Notes: generated by a model not told the origin, from the sequence alone. Shown: positions 1 to 6,806, numbered from the stretch's first letter. The stretch is DNA of 8,803 nucleotides from Bacteroidia bacterium (GCA_025060275.1 JANXCJ010000078.1:1-8803); one strand, 5' to 3'. Translations and numbers: made by a program.

Positions 1-707
1 GCAGCATACCAAGACCGAAAATAAAGCCATAAGGCCGCTATTGTGAGAAGCAAAGAAGCAGTGATGAAAAGCCATAACTCCTTAGGCAGAAGCTGGGCTA
101 CATAATGTCGTAGGTATGGAACACCCGAGATATGTACCTCTGAATGAAAGCGAGTACCCCACTGCCGAGCCTCCGCTTCTATCTGTTCAATAAGTACATG
201 TTTTGCACGACTATGAAGGAAGAGGGAGTCTATCTGTACATAAATTACTACGCTTCTCCCCTCCTTATCCCACAAAAAACCTTGATATAACGGCACATGC
301 TGGCGAAGGCTATCCCAGCTCTTTGCATCATAGGGAAGAGGAAGGGTATCTAGCTTGAACTTTTCCCCTTGCCAACTTAAGATAGGGGCGGTAGGCAGGC
401 CCAAAACTGCGGACACGCCCTTTAGGTGCCAAAGTTTCTGGGTCAACTCCCCCACACCCTGCCAGTAGGCTGAAGAAGGGTTCTCTGGGAGGGTAAGACC
501 CAAAAGAATTATGCCTGCATCCTCACCAAAATCCCGCTGAAACTTTTTATATGCTATGTAGTCAAGGTCTGTTTCAGGAATAACTTTCACGAAATCTTGC
601 GTGATCTCCACCCCAGAGGCTTTCCATGCCATATACACTGAAAGTGCTGCCACAAGCCATACCCACACATAGCGCCCTCTAAGAAGGAAATCCTGCCAAT
701 TTCTCAT
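1..707 (-). CDS. RND superfamily (MMPL-type) membrane exporter, N-terminal part, cut by window edge
   Basis: No stop occurs in this frame from the ATG at 707 to the window edge, giving 235 codons of a larger protein. A hydrophobic segment lies at about residues 13-28. A long non-hydrophobic region follows, starting with the pattern DFVKVIPETDLDY...FQRDFGED (about 38-63). A second membrane segment begins at about 210-229. This layout (TM1, large periplasmic loop, TM2) and the D-F-x-x-x-x-P...F...FGED pattern are typical of RND/MMPL exporters of the HAE3 type, which use proton-motive force to move lipids or other hydrophobic compounds. The remaining membrane helices, including the proton-relay region, lie outside the window. 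The start is supported by a 4-base ATGA overlap with the stop of the upstream oxidoreductase, suggesting one mRNA and translational coupling. The family call is fairly firm. The substrate cannot be told from this fragment. Confidence 0.8.
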   Translation of the reverse strand, partial: MRNWQDFLLRGRYVWVWLVAALSVYMAWKASGVEITQDFVKVIPETDLDYIAYKKFQRDFGEDAGIILLGLTLPENPSSAYWQGVGELTQKLWHLKGVSAVLGLPTAPILSWQGEKFKLDTLPLPYDAKSWDSLRQHVPLYQGFLWDKEGRSVVIYVQIDSLFLHSRAKHVLIEQIEAEARQWGTRFHSEVHISGVPYLRHYVAQLLPKELWLFITASLLLTIAALWLYFRSWYA

Positions 708-2128
708 TCAGTATGAAGCTCAGGCTTGAAGATAGCCTCCCCGAGAAGTGCCCTAGCACATTCCTGCACGCCCTCTGTAAGAGCCGGATGAGGCTGAAGA
801 ATACTGCACAAATCACTCACCCGGCGAGAAAAATGAATCATAAGTGCCACCATGCCGATGATTGTAGAAGCCTGCGGTCCCACAGCTCTACAACCTAAGA
901 TATATGGGTCTGGCTCATCCGTCGTAATGAGTTTGAAGAAACTTCGCCGAGTGCGCATAGCTATCCCTCTTGCAGTAAGGTCATAGTTATACCGAACAGC
1001 CCGATAAGCATACCCTGCTTCTCGAGCCTGCAGCTCATTCATGCCCACGCCTGCTACCTCCGGTCTCAAAAACATGATCCAGGAGAGATGGTCATAATCC
1101 AAGGGTCTTTTCACCCGACCAAACATTCTCTCCACAGCATGACGAGCTTCTTGCTCCGCCACATTTACAAAGCCTGCCTTATGAGCATCTAAATCCCCAG
1201 CAGCAAAAATATGCGGTACAGTGGTCTGGGTAGCCTGTGTTATCACATGACCTGACTCTTCTCTTTTCACACCTATGCGCTCTAAACCCAAGCCCTCCAC
1301 ATTCGGAATTCTCCCTATCGCTAAAAGTACATGCGAGGCAAACTCCTTATAAGCTTTGCCCCCCTGAAGAACTGTATAGTTGACTCCATCATCCCCCAAC
1401 CTTAACTCGCCCAACTGGGCCTCAGTGAAAAATCTTACGTTACATTCTGCAAGATTCTGCATTACTACTTGGGAAATATCAGGGTCTTCGTAGGGAAGTA
1501 TTCTCTCTGCTTTCTCTATCATAGTAACTTGCACACGAGGAAAAGTTGAGAAGATAGTGGCAAACTCACACCCAATGACGCCAGAGCCTACTATCAGAAG
1601 GTTAGGAGGAAAATCTTCTAACTGGTCTATGTGGTCGCTAGTGAATATACGCTTGCCATCCACGGGCAAATGAGGTAGAAGACGAGGACGGCTACCTGTA
1701 GCTAATAAAAAGTAGGCGGCCTCTACTGTGTAGGGTTGTCCCTCTCTGGGCTTTACACGTAGTGTGTGGGGAGAAAGGAACTCTGCTTCGCCATACTCTA
1801 CATCCAAAAGTCCTCTCTGGTGATGATACTCAATCTGCCGAAGCATTTGAGCTTGACGCTCTGCCACCGCTTGTGAAACAATATTTCTAAACTCTTGATA
1901 GGAGAATTTATAATTCTCTACAATATATCCCCTATCGGTAAGGAAAATTTTATCAAAATCCTTAGCAAGCTCCCACCATGTCTTTGAGGAAAGGGCCCCA
2001 TTAAAGAGAGCAGCTCCGCCTATTTTGTTTTTTTCAATAATGAGGGTTCGCTTACCAAAGTCCATCGCTCGCATGGCCCCTGCAAAACCCGCAGCCCCCC
2101 CTCCAATGATTACGAGCTCATAATCCAT
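704..2128 (-). CDS. Class I pyridine-nucleotide oxidoreductase (dihydrolipoamide dehydrogenase-like) lacking the redox cysteines
   Basis: The 474-residue protein has the normal length and layout of the dihydrolipoamide dehydrogenase / soluble transhydrogenase family. It shows an N-terminal FAD site (IIGGGAAG, residues 7-14), an NAD(P) site (VGSGVIGCE, about 180-188), a second FAD contact (HIFAAGD, about 306-312) and a C-terminal dimerisation domain. The family motif GGTCLNVGCIPSK aligns without gaps to residues 37-49 here, but both cysteines are alanine (A40 and A45) and the proline is serine. The C-terminal His-Glu pair (HPALTE, 447-452) is kept. The acid at the end of the second NAD(P) strand (E205) would favour NAD over NADP; this is inference. 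Disulfide exchange on lipoamide is therefore unlikely. Direct flavin chemistry, NADH oxidation or transhydrogenation is possible. I chose the ATG at 2128, with an AGG 7 bases upstream; a TTG two codons earlier is also open. It is coupled to the exporter gene downstream. Confidence 0.85.
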   Translation of the reverse strand: MDYELVIIGGGAAGFAGAMRAMDFGKRTLIIEKNKIGGAALFNGALSSKTWWELAKDFDKIFLTDRGYIVENYKFSYQEFRNIVSQAVAERQAQMLRQIEYHHQRGLLDVEYGEAEFLSPHTLRVKPREGQPYTVEAAYFLLATGSRPRLLPHLPVDGKRIFTSDHIDQLEDFPPNLLIVGSGVIGCEFATIFSTFPRVQVTMIEKAERILPYEDPDISQVVMQNLAECNVRFFTEAQLGELRLGDDGVNYTVLQGGKAYKEFASHVLLAIGRIPNVEGLGLERIGVKREESGHVITQATQTTVPHIFAAGDLDAHKAGFVNVAEQEARHAVERMFGRVKRPLDYDHLSWIMFLRPEVAGVGMNELQAREAGYAYRAVRYNYDLTARGIAMRTRRSFFKLITTDEPDPYILGCRAVGPQASTIIGMVALMIHFSRRVSDLCSILQPHPALTEGVQECARALLGEAIFKPELHTE

Positions 2129-2144
2129 AGCCAAGCCTAAGGTA

Positions 2145-2166
2145 GAAAAAGCAAAGTAGCTTTTTC
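2145..2166. repeat. Perfect 8-bp inverted repeat in the divergent control region (possible operator)
   Basis: GAAAAAGC (2145-2152) is followed by a 6-base spacer AAAGTA and then GCTTTTTC (2159-2166), an exact reverse complement. It lies between two divergently transcribed genes, where no transcript is expected to end, so an operator is more likely than a terminator. The spacer contains most of the candidate -7 box of the minus-strand promoter. No regulator gene is visible in the window to match it. Confidence 0.45.
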
Positions 2167-2184
2167 CTAACTAACTAAGCCAAA
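2152..2184 (-). promoter_or_regulatory. Candidate promoter for the oxidoreductase/exporter unit
   Basis: Read on the minus strand, TTTG (2184-2181) is followed after 22 bases by TACTTTG (2158-2152), and the ATG at 2128 lies 23 bases further on. Bacteroidota promoters have TTTG near -33 and TAnnTTTG near -7. The -7 box here has one N instead of two, so the match is imperfect. The box falls in the loop of the inverted repeat at 2145-2166. Confidence 0.35.
2167..2178. repeat. (CTAA)3 tandem repeat
   Basis: Three uninterrupted copies of CTAA directly abut the right arm of the inverted repeat in the divergent control region. The tract is short and may be chance. It could matter for promoter spacing if its copy number varies between strains. 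Confidence 0.4.
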
Positions 2185-2201
2185 TTTTGTAGGACTTATT
2201 T
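2182..2201 (+). promoter_or_regulatory. Candidate -7 box and ribosome binding site for lpxB
   Basis: AAATTTTG (2182-2189) matches the Bacteroidota -7 element TAnnTTTG except at its first base. AGGA at 2191-2194 lies 7 bases before the lpxB ATG and could serve as a ribosome binding site. If the box were the real -7 element, transcription would start at or after this site and leave it partly unused. Only one of the two readings may be right. No convincing -33 box was found. Confidence 0.25.
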
Positions 2202-3284
2202 ATGCGGTTATATTGGGTAGTAGGTGAGCTGTCTGGCGAGTACAACGCCCTCCCAGTGATTGAAGCCTTAAAAGCTAAGTTGGCTGGTCTCGAGATGCGA
2301 GGCATGGGCGGCAGCGCTATGGCTAAGGCAGGCGTTTCTCTCGTGGCTTCCTGGGAGAAATATACCGTAGTAGGCTTCATAGAGGTACTCCGCAATCTTC
2401 ACCACTTCATAGCCTTGTACAAAAGGATTAAGAAGGATATTCTCTCCTGGAAGCCTCATCGCCTCATACTGGTAGATTTTCCAGGCTTCAACCTGCGTTT
2501 AGCTCGCTGGGCAGTACGACATCGTATCCCCGTTACCTATTTTATTCCTCCTCAGCTATGGGCATGGAATCCTAAAAGAGTTAGGTATTTACGAGACCCC
2601 ATGATACAGCTACTGTGCATTCTCCCTTTTGAGCCTGCTTTTTACGCTACACATGGCATAGAGGCTATTTATGTAGGACATCCGTTAGTAAATCGCTTAC
2701 AAGCAGTAAAGCCCTTAGAAGCAAGGAAACCTTACATCGCTCTTTTGCCGGGAAGCCGACTTCACGAGGTAAAGCACATGTTACCTGTAATGGCAGCCCT
2801 GCCCCCTTTTTTTCCAGAATGGGAATTCTATGTCTCTCAGGTAGCCCACTTGCCTAAGGAGATTTACGATGAGTTAGCGCCTGACCTCCCAAAGATAATA
2901 GGCAACACACCTGCTCTCCTCAAAGGTGCTGCTGCAGCTGTAGTAACCTCCGGTACAGCAACCCTAGAAGCAGCTCTATTAGGATGCCCCAGCGTAGTAG
3001 TATACAAAGGAAACTTCCTTTCCTACTGGATAGCCCGCCAACTGGTGCGAGTCTCTTATATCAGCTTACCTAATCTAATTCTAAATGAGCCAGTATTTCC
3101 TGAGCTTATTCAGGATGCATGTAAGCCAGAAACCGTAGCTAATAATCTTAGGTACATCCTCTCTCACAGAGAGGAAATTCAAAATCGGCTTGGACATCTT
3201 CTCCCCCTCTTAGGAGAGAATAATGCTGCTGAAAAAGCTGCCGAATGCATAGCCCACGCTTTACACCAGAGAGCAGTTTTCTGA
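2202..3284 (+). CDS. lpxB: Lipid-A-disaccharide synthase LpxB
   Basis: This GT19-family glycosyltransferase joins UDP-2,3-diacylglucosamine to lipid X to form the tetra-acylated disaccharide of lipid A, at the inner face of the cytoplasmic membrane. At 360 residues it is close to the usual length of about 380. Family landmarks appear in order: GELSGEYNA (8-16), LVDFPGFNLRLA (90-101, with the conserved acid D92), PPQLWAW (116-122), PFEPAFY (142-148), VGHPLV (158-163), LLPGSRLHEV (181-190, likely catalytic-region R186), TSGTATLEAALLG (249-261) and SLPNLILNEPVFPEL (288-302). The usual AGEASGD at the N-terminus reads VGELSGE here, a mild departure. The ATG at 2202 begins directly before the first strand. 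The gene stands apart from any lpxA/lpxD/fabZ cluster. An RNase H gene follows after 83 bases and may share its transcript. Confidence 0.93.
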   Translation: MRLYWVVGELSGEYNALPVIEALKAKLAGLEMRGMGGSAMAKAGVSLVASWEKYTVVGFIEVLRNLHHFIALYKRIKKDILSWKPHRLILVDFPGFNLRLARWAVRHRIPVTYFIPPQLWAWNPKRVRYLRDPMIQLLCILPFEPAFYATHGIEAIYVGHPLVNRLQAVKPLEARKPYIALLPGSRLHEVKHMLPVMAALPPFFPEWEFYVSQVAHLPKEIYDELAPDLPKIIGNTPALLKGAAAAVVTSGTATLEAALLGCPSVVVYKGNFLSYWIARQLVRVSYISLPNLILNEPVFPELIQDACKPETVANNLRYILSHREEIQNRLGHLLPLLGENNAAEKAAECIAHALHQRAVF

Positions 3285-3300
3285 AGTTTACCCACGCCTC

Positions 3301-3315
3301 TTAGGGGTTTCCTAA
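3301..3315. repeat. Short inverted repeat after lpxB
   Basis: TTAGG, a 5-base loop GGTTT, then CCTAA form a perfect 5-bp stem 16 bases after the lpxB stop. No T-tract follows on the plus strand, so it is a poor intrinsic terminator. It may be a weak attenuator, an mRNA 3' structure or chance. Confidence 0.2.
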
Positions 3316-3329
3316 AATATCCTTCCATG

Positions 3330-3381
3330 AGGAGTAGGGATGTCATTTACTCTTTTTCTTTGGAAGGGTGTATCAGGATAG
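3330..3381 (+). other. Short open frame with a good ribosome binding site overlapping the RNase H start
   Basis: AGGAG at 3330-3334 is the clearest Shine-Dalgarno-like sequence in this stretch. It is followed after 5 bases by an ATG at 3340, but that frame encodes only MSFTLFLWKGVSG and stops at TAG (3379-3381), just inside the RNase H gene. It is in a different frame from the RNase H. Three explanations are possible: a leader peptide that couples translation to the RNase H, the true RNase H start separated by an indel in the T-rich run at 3351-3361, or chance. I do not claim a stable protein product. Confidence 0.25.
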
Positions 3382-3787
3382 AGGGATTGAAATAGACGTA
3401 GATGGGGCCTGGCTGCCAGATGGAAGAGTAAAGTACGGCGTAATTATCAGGCGGGAAGGGAAAGAGATATATAGAGAATTCGGAGAAGTGCCTGAAGGAG
3501 AATCTCACTTCAAAGCTCACCGACAAGTCGGAGGCGAGATATACGCGGTAATAAGAGCATTAAGTTGGTGTGCTCAGAATGAGATTGCTCACTGTACCAT
3601 TTACTACGACTATGAGGGATTAGCGAAATGGGCTAATGGTACTTGGAAAGCTCGCACTCCCCTTACTGAATACTATGTAAATTTCCTCAGGAACACCCCT
3701 ACTCATATTGACTGGGTCAAGGTCCCCGCGCACAAGGGACTTTACTGGAATGAGCTTACCGATAAACTTGCGAGAGAGGGAGAATAG
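3368..3787 (+). CDS. rnhA: RNase H family ribonuclease (RNase HI-like)
   Basis: The 139-residue protein should cut the RNA strand of RNA-DNA hybrids in the cytoplasm, in primer removal and R-loop clearance. The four catalytic acids expected of an RNase H fold are present in order: D12 in IEIDVDGAW, E57 in VGGEIYAV, D81 in IYYDYEGLAKWA, and D132 in NELTDKLA. H122 in VPAHKG matches the mobile active-site histidine. The YDYEG...W...W and PAHKG...NELTDKLA patterns are those of the compact RNase HI relatives often annotated as reverse-transcriptase-like or viroplasmin-associated RNase H. The basic protrusion of E. coli RNase HI appears absent. The start is unusual: GTG at 3368 is the only standard-type initiator in frame before the first strand, and no well-spaced ribosome binding site precedes it. 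It follows lpxB by 83 bases and is convergent with trxB, 16 bases away. The symbol is by family resemblance. Confidence 0.8.
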   Translation: MYQDRGIEIDVDGAWLPDGRVKYGVIIRREGKEIYREFGEVPEGESHFKAHRQVGGEIYAVIRALSWCAQNEIAHCTIYYDYEGLAKWANGTWKARTPLTEYYVNFLRNTPTHIDWVKVPAHKGLYWNELTDKLAREGE

Positions 3788-3802
3788 TTTAGGTTCTTCC
3801 CT
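3777..3802. terminator. Imperfect hairpin between convergent genes, possible bidirectional terminator
   Basis: AGGGAGAA (3777-3784) can pair with TTCTTCCCT (3794-3802), leaving one bulged T and a 9-base loop that contains the RNase H stop codon. It spans the whole gap between the convergent RNase H and trxB genes, where termination in both directions is expected. No clear T-tract follows on either strand, so efficient intrinsic termination is doubtful. Confidence 0.25.
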
Positions 3803-3803
3803 G

Positions 3804-4745
3804 TCATGGGTTTGCTTCTATGAATTTTTTTTCTGAGAGCCATCTCTCTGCATCCAGAGCAGCCATACAGCCAGACGCTGCGGCTGTAACAGCTTGGCGG
3901 TAGATGGGGTCTTGAACATCACCCGCCGCAAAGACCCCTTCCACACTGGTGTGAGTGCTTTTCCCACGCGTGAGAATATATCCATTCGCATCCATCTCTA
4001 ACTGCCCTACAAAGAGCTGTGTATTAGGTTGATGTCCTATCGCTACGAAGAATCCCTTCACAGGAATCTCACTTTCCTCATCGGTAAGACGATTTCTCAC
4101 GCGCACTCCTTCTACAAACTGTTCCCCTAAGATATCCACTGTGATGGTATTCCAATGCACACGAATATTAGGAGTGGCTTTGACCCGCTTCTGCATAATC
4201 TTAGAAGCTCGCATCTCATCTCGGCGCACAAGCATATGCACCTCACTACACAGTTTAGACAAATAAAGGGCCTCTTCACAAGCCGTATCGCCTCCACCTA
4301 CTACAGCTACAGGCTTCCCCCGAAAGAAAAACCCATCACACACAGCACAAGCACTCACTCCAGCACCATAGAGACGCCTTTCCGCTTCCAGCCCCAGCCA
4401 CTTTGGCGAAGAGCCCGTGGCGATAATCACAGCATCAGCCTCAAGAACCTCCCCACTACTTAACCAGAGCCTTTTAGGAGTTGAGCAGACCTCCGCTTTT
4501 TCTACCTGATCATAGATAATGCGAGTTCCAAAGCGCTCCGCCTGCTTACGCAGGTCTTCCATCATCTCGGGTCCTAATATGCCTTGGGGATAGCCTGGGA
4601 AGTTCTCTACTTCTGAAGTCTTACTAAGCTGCCCGCCCGGCTCGGGACCTGCTATTACCAGCGGCTCAAGCGCTGCCCGAGCCGCGTAGATAGCCGCTGT
4701 ATAACCCGCAGGACCAGAGCCTATTATTATCAATTCATGCCTCAT
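3804..4745 (-). CDS. trxB: Thioredoxin reductase (NADPH), TrxB
   Basis: This low-molecular-weight flavoprotein uses NADPH to reduce thioredoxin in the cytoplasm. Its 313 residues are the normal length. It has the FAD site GSGPAG (9-14), GGQL (37-40), the redox-active pair CAVC at 133-136 (CATC is commoner) within the ACAVCDG motif, and the NADPH site VVGGGDTACEEAL (148-160). VRRDEMRAS (173-181) matches the HRRxxxR motif that contacts the NADPH 2'-phosphate. GVFAAGDV (270-277) is the second FAD contact. The ATG at 4745 lies 3 bases after the dsbD stop, with no strong ribosome binding site, so translation is probably coupled to dsbD. The pairing makes functional sense because TrxB supplies electrons, through thioredoxin, to the DsbD membrane domain. 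No thioredoxin gene is in the window. Ferredoxin-NADP reductase relatives are excluded by the CxxC. Confidence 0.95.
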   Translation of the reverse strand: MRHELIIIGSGPAGYTAAIYAARAALEPLVIAGPEPGGQLSKTSEVENFPGYPQGILGPEMMEDLRKQAERFGTRIIYDQVEKAEVCSTPKRLWLSSGEVLEADAVIIATGSSPKWLGLEAERRLYGAGVSACAVCDGFFFRGKPVAVVGGGDTACEEALYLSKLCSEVHMLVRRDEMRASKIMQKRVKATPNIRVHWNTITVDILGEQFVEGVRVRNRLTDEESEIPVKGFFVAIGHQPNTQLFVGQLEMDANGYILTRGKSTHTSVEGVFAAGDVQDPIYRQAVTAAASGCMAALDAERWLSEKKFIEANP

Positions 4746-4748
4746 ATC

Positions 4749-6806
4749 TCAGGAGCGCTGCCTTTGGAGAAAAAGGCGTAAACCCTCTTGGAGAAAATTT
4801 GTATATTTTTCCACATCTAATGTAAAGCCCAAAGGAGGTAGAAGGGGAGAGAGAGAAGTATCCGTAATCACATAATACGGCTGAGCCTGCGCATGAAAGC
4901 GGCTCTTCTCAAGGTAAAGCCATTGGTCACCCACCGTGCGTAGTTTCTCACCCTCCGGCGTAACTACAATTGAATCCAAGGGGGTTTCATCATCCACAAA
5001 TAGAGAAACTAATATGAACTTCTCATTTATGAGAGATTTCACCACAGGATGAATCCAAACTGTATTTTCTACCTGACGGCAATTCGTACAAGTATGCCCC
5101 GTGAAGTCAATTAGTAGCGGTTTATTCACCTGCGCTGCATACAATCTCGCCTCATATAGGTCATAAAATGCACAAAAATCTGGGGGAGTATGTTTGCGTA
5201 GTTTATCTGCATATTTACGCTGTGGCGGATAGCTGCACGTTTGAGAAAGAGGGGAAGAACCTAAGCTCCCCCCTATCACTCTCACCCCCATCTCGTCATG
5301 AATAGGCGGCAAGAGACCCGAGAAAAACTTCAGGGGCGCCCCCCACAGACCCGTAAAAAGATATAGGGCTAAAGCAAAGCTACCCATACTTAGCAGTAAT
5401 CTTCCCACTCCAATCTCCTGCTTTGGGTTAGCACCCTTGAGGGGAATCTTCCCCAAAAGATAGAGAGAAAGAAAAAGGAAAAGGGTTATCCATAGCACTA
5501 AATACACTTCTCGGTCTAAAATCCCGAGATGCCACACTAAGTCAGCATTACTCAAGAATTTGAGAGCTAAGGCTAACTCTAAAAAACCAAGGGTTACTTT
5601 GAATGTATTCATCCATTCGCCTGAGCGAGGCAGCCGCTGCAGAGCCTGTGGAATACCTGCCAATATACTAAATGGCAGGGCAAATGCAAGTCCAAATCCT
5701 GTCATTCCTACCATGGGCTCCCATATCCTCCCTCCAACCATCTCTATCATCAGTGTGCCCACAAGAGGACCTATACACGAAAAGCTTACTAATACCAGCG
5801 TAAGCGCCATGAAAAAGACTCCTCCCAAGCTCCGAGGATTAGCATACCGAGCCGTGGTAGTACTCCAGCTCGCAGGCAGCGTAATCTCAAAGAGCCCTAG
5901 GAATGAAAGCCCAAATACTACCAGAATAATGAAGAAAATAAGATTAAGCCAAGGGTCCGTAGCAAGATTATACGTAGCACTGGCACCAAAGAGCCCCGTA
6001 AGCAAGAGCCCTAATACCCAAAAAATAAGAACCACAGAGAATCCATACCAGAGCGCCATGATGGGAAAGCCTCTCTTGCCCTCTGTAACCTTCGTAAAGT
6101 AACTCACGGTCAGGGGAATCATAGGAAATGTACAAGGCGTAAGTACCGCTGCCAAACCAAATAAAAAGGCTCTAATAAAAAGCCACCAGAGAGATTCTTC
6201 GGCCTTTTCAGGCTCAGAGGAAGCAGACGCACTGGAAGAAAGGGAGAGAGGGGCCACGGGAGTCAACTCCCCTCCTTGCTTAGCTCGAGCAGGACTATCT
6301 ACTAAAAGGGTATCCCGGGTACTCAAAGAAAGAGACGCAGCCTTAGGAGGCTGGAACTTTTCAGCAACCCTCTGCACTGGGAATTCTACATCTACCTCTT
6401 TCCTCTCGGTAAAGCACTGCTGCTCATCACAGTATTGATAGCGAAGATAACCTGATACCTTCGCAGGTGCCCCCTTTACAATAAAGCGCTGGACAAAAGC
6501 TACTTCTCCTTCATAGTAATACACTTCCGTACCAAAAATCTCATCATAGACCGCCTTCATCGCCCCTCGCTCTAACAAGCCCTTGATAGGCTCTACACCC
6601 TCTTTATGCTCCACAGTAAAGGTAGTCGGGAGATTTGCACTAACTGCGGGAGGCTTGCTTGAGTATAAGTGATAGGGAGAAGCTATACGAGCATGAAGCA
6701 CTAAGCTTACAGTATCTCCTGGTCGCGCAGGAGAAGGACCCTCCGTATGGATTTCCCAAGAAATAGCCGATTGAGCCCACACTACACCCCATAATAACCA
6801 TCGCAT
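4749..6806 (-). CDS. dsbD: Thiol:disulfide interchange protein DsbD (protein-disulfide reductase)
   Basis: This 685-residue inner-membrane protein carries electrons from cytoplasmic thioredoxin to periplasmic thiol proteins. All three DsbD domains are present (numbers from the ATG at 6806). A short signal peptide (MRWLLWGVVWAQS) is followed by the N-terminal immunoglobulin-like domain with SPYHLYSSKPP and a CDEQQC pair (C126, C131). The central domain has about eight membrane helices (from about 206 to 490) with the redox cysteines in LTPCTFPMIP (C225) and FSCIGPLVG (C344). The C-terminal thioredoxin domain has DFTGHTCTNCRQVE (C573, C576), the form common in Bacteroidota. A low-complexity Ser/Ala/Glu linker lies before the first helix. 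I chose the ATG at 6806 because the only longer start is a TTG at 6839, the ATG gives a proper signal peptide, and a promoter-like box lies just upstream. trxB follows after 3 bases, in the same operon. Confidence 0.92.
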   Translation of the reverse strand: MRWLLWGVVWAQSAISWEIHTEGPSPARPGDTVSLVLHARIASPYHLYSSKPPAVSANLPTTFTVEHKEGVEPIKGLLERGAMKAVYDEIFGTEVYYYEGEVAFVQRFIVKGAPAKVSGYLRYQYCDEQQCFTERKEVDVEFPVQRVAEKFQPPKAASLSLSTRDTLLVDSPARAKQGGELTPVAPLSLSSSASASSEPEKAEESLWWLFIRAFLFGLAAVLTPCTFPMIPLTVSYFTKVTEGKRGFPIMALWYGFSVVLIFWVLGLLLTGLFGASATYNLATDPWLNLIFFIILVVFGLSFLGLFEITLPASWSTTTARYANPRSLGGVFFMALTLVLVSFSCIGPLVGTLMIEMVGGRIWEPMVGMTGFGLAFALPFSILAGIPQALQRLPRSGEWMNTFKVTLGFLELALALKFLSNADLVWHLGILDREVYLVLWITLFLFLSLYLLGKIPLKGANPKQEIGVGRLLLSMGSFALALYLFTGLWGAPLKFFSGLLPPIHDEMGVRVIGGSLGSSPLSQTCSYPPQRKYADKLRKHTPPDFCAFYDLYEARLYAAQVNKPLLIDFTGHTCTNCRQVENTVWIHPVVKSLINEKFILVSLFVDDETPLDSIVVTPEGEKLRTVGDQWLYLEKSRFHAQAQPYYVITDTSLSPLLPPLGFTLDVEKYTNFLQEGLRLFLQRQRS

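Noticed and set aside
713..898. A 61-codon plus-strand open frame opposite the end of the oxidoreductase gene
   Set aside because: It is antisense to the conserved C-terminal dimerisation domain, with no features of its own.
2145..2166. Inverted repeat read as an intrinsic terminator
   Set aside because: It lies upstream of both neighbouring genes, which diverge from it, so there is no transcript for it to end.
2171..2459. Minus-strand open frames opposite the start of lpxB
   Set aside because: They overlap a clear lpxB reading frame and the divergent promoter region, and show no domain.
4155..4463. A 102-codon plus-strand open frame opposite trxB
   Set aside because: It is antisense to the conserved CAVC and NADPH-site region of trxB, with no family resemblance and no ribosome binding evidence.
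5560..6102. A 180-codon open frame on the plus strand opposite the DsbD membrane domain
   Set aside because: It lies wholly antisense to a strongly supported gene, has no recognisable domain and is rich in Lys, Arg, Pro and Ser, as expected of the complement of membrane-helix codons.
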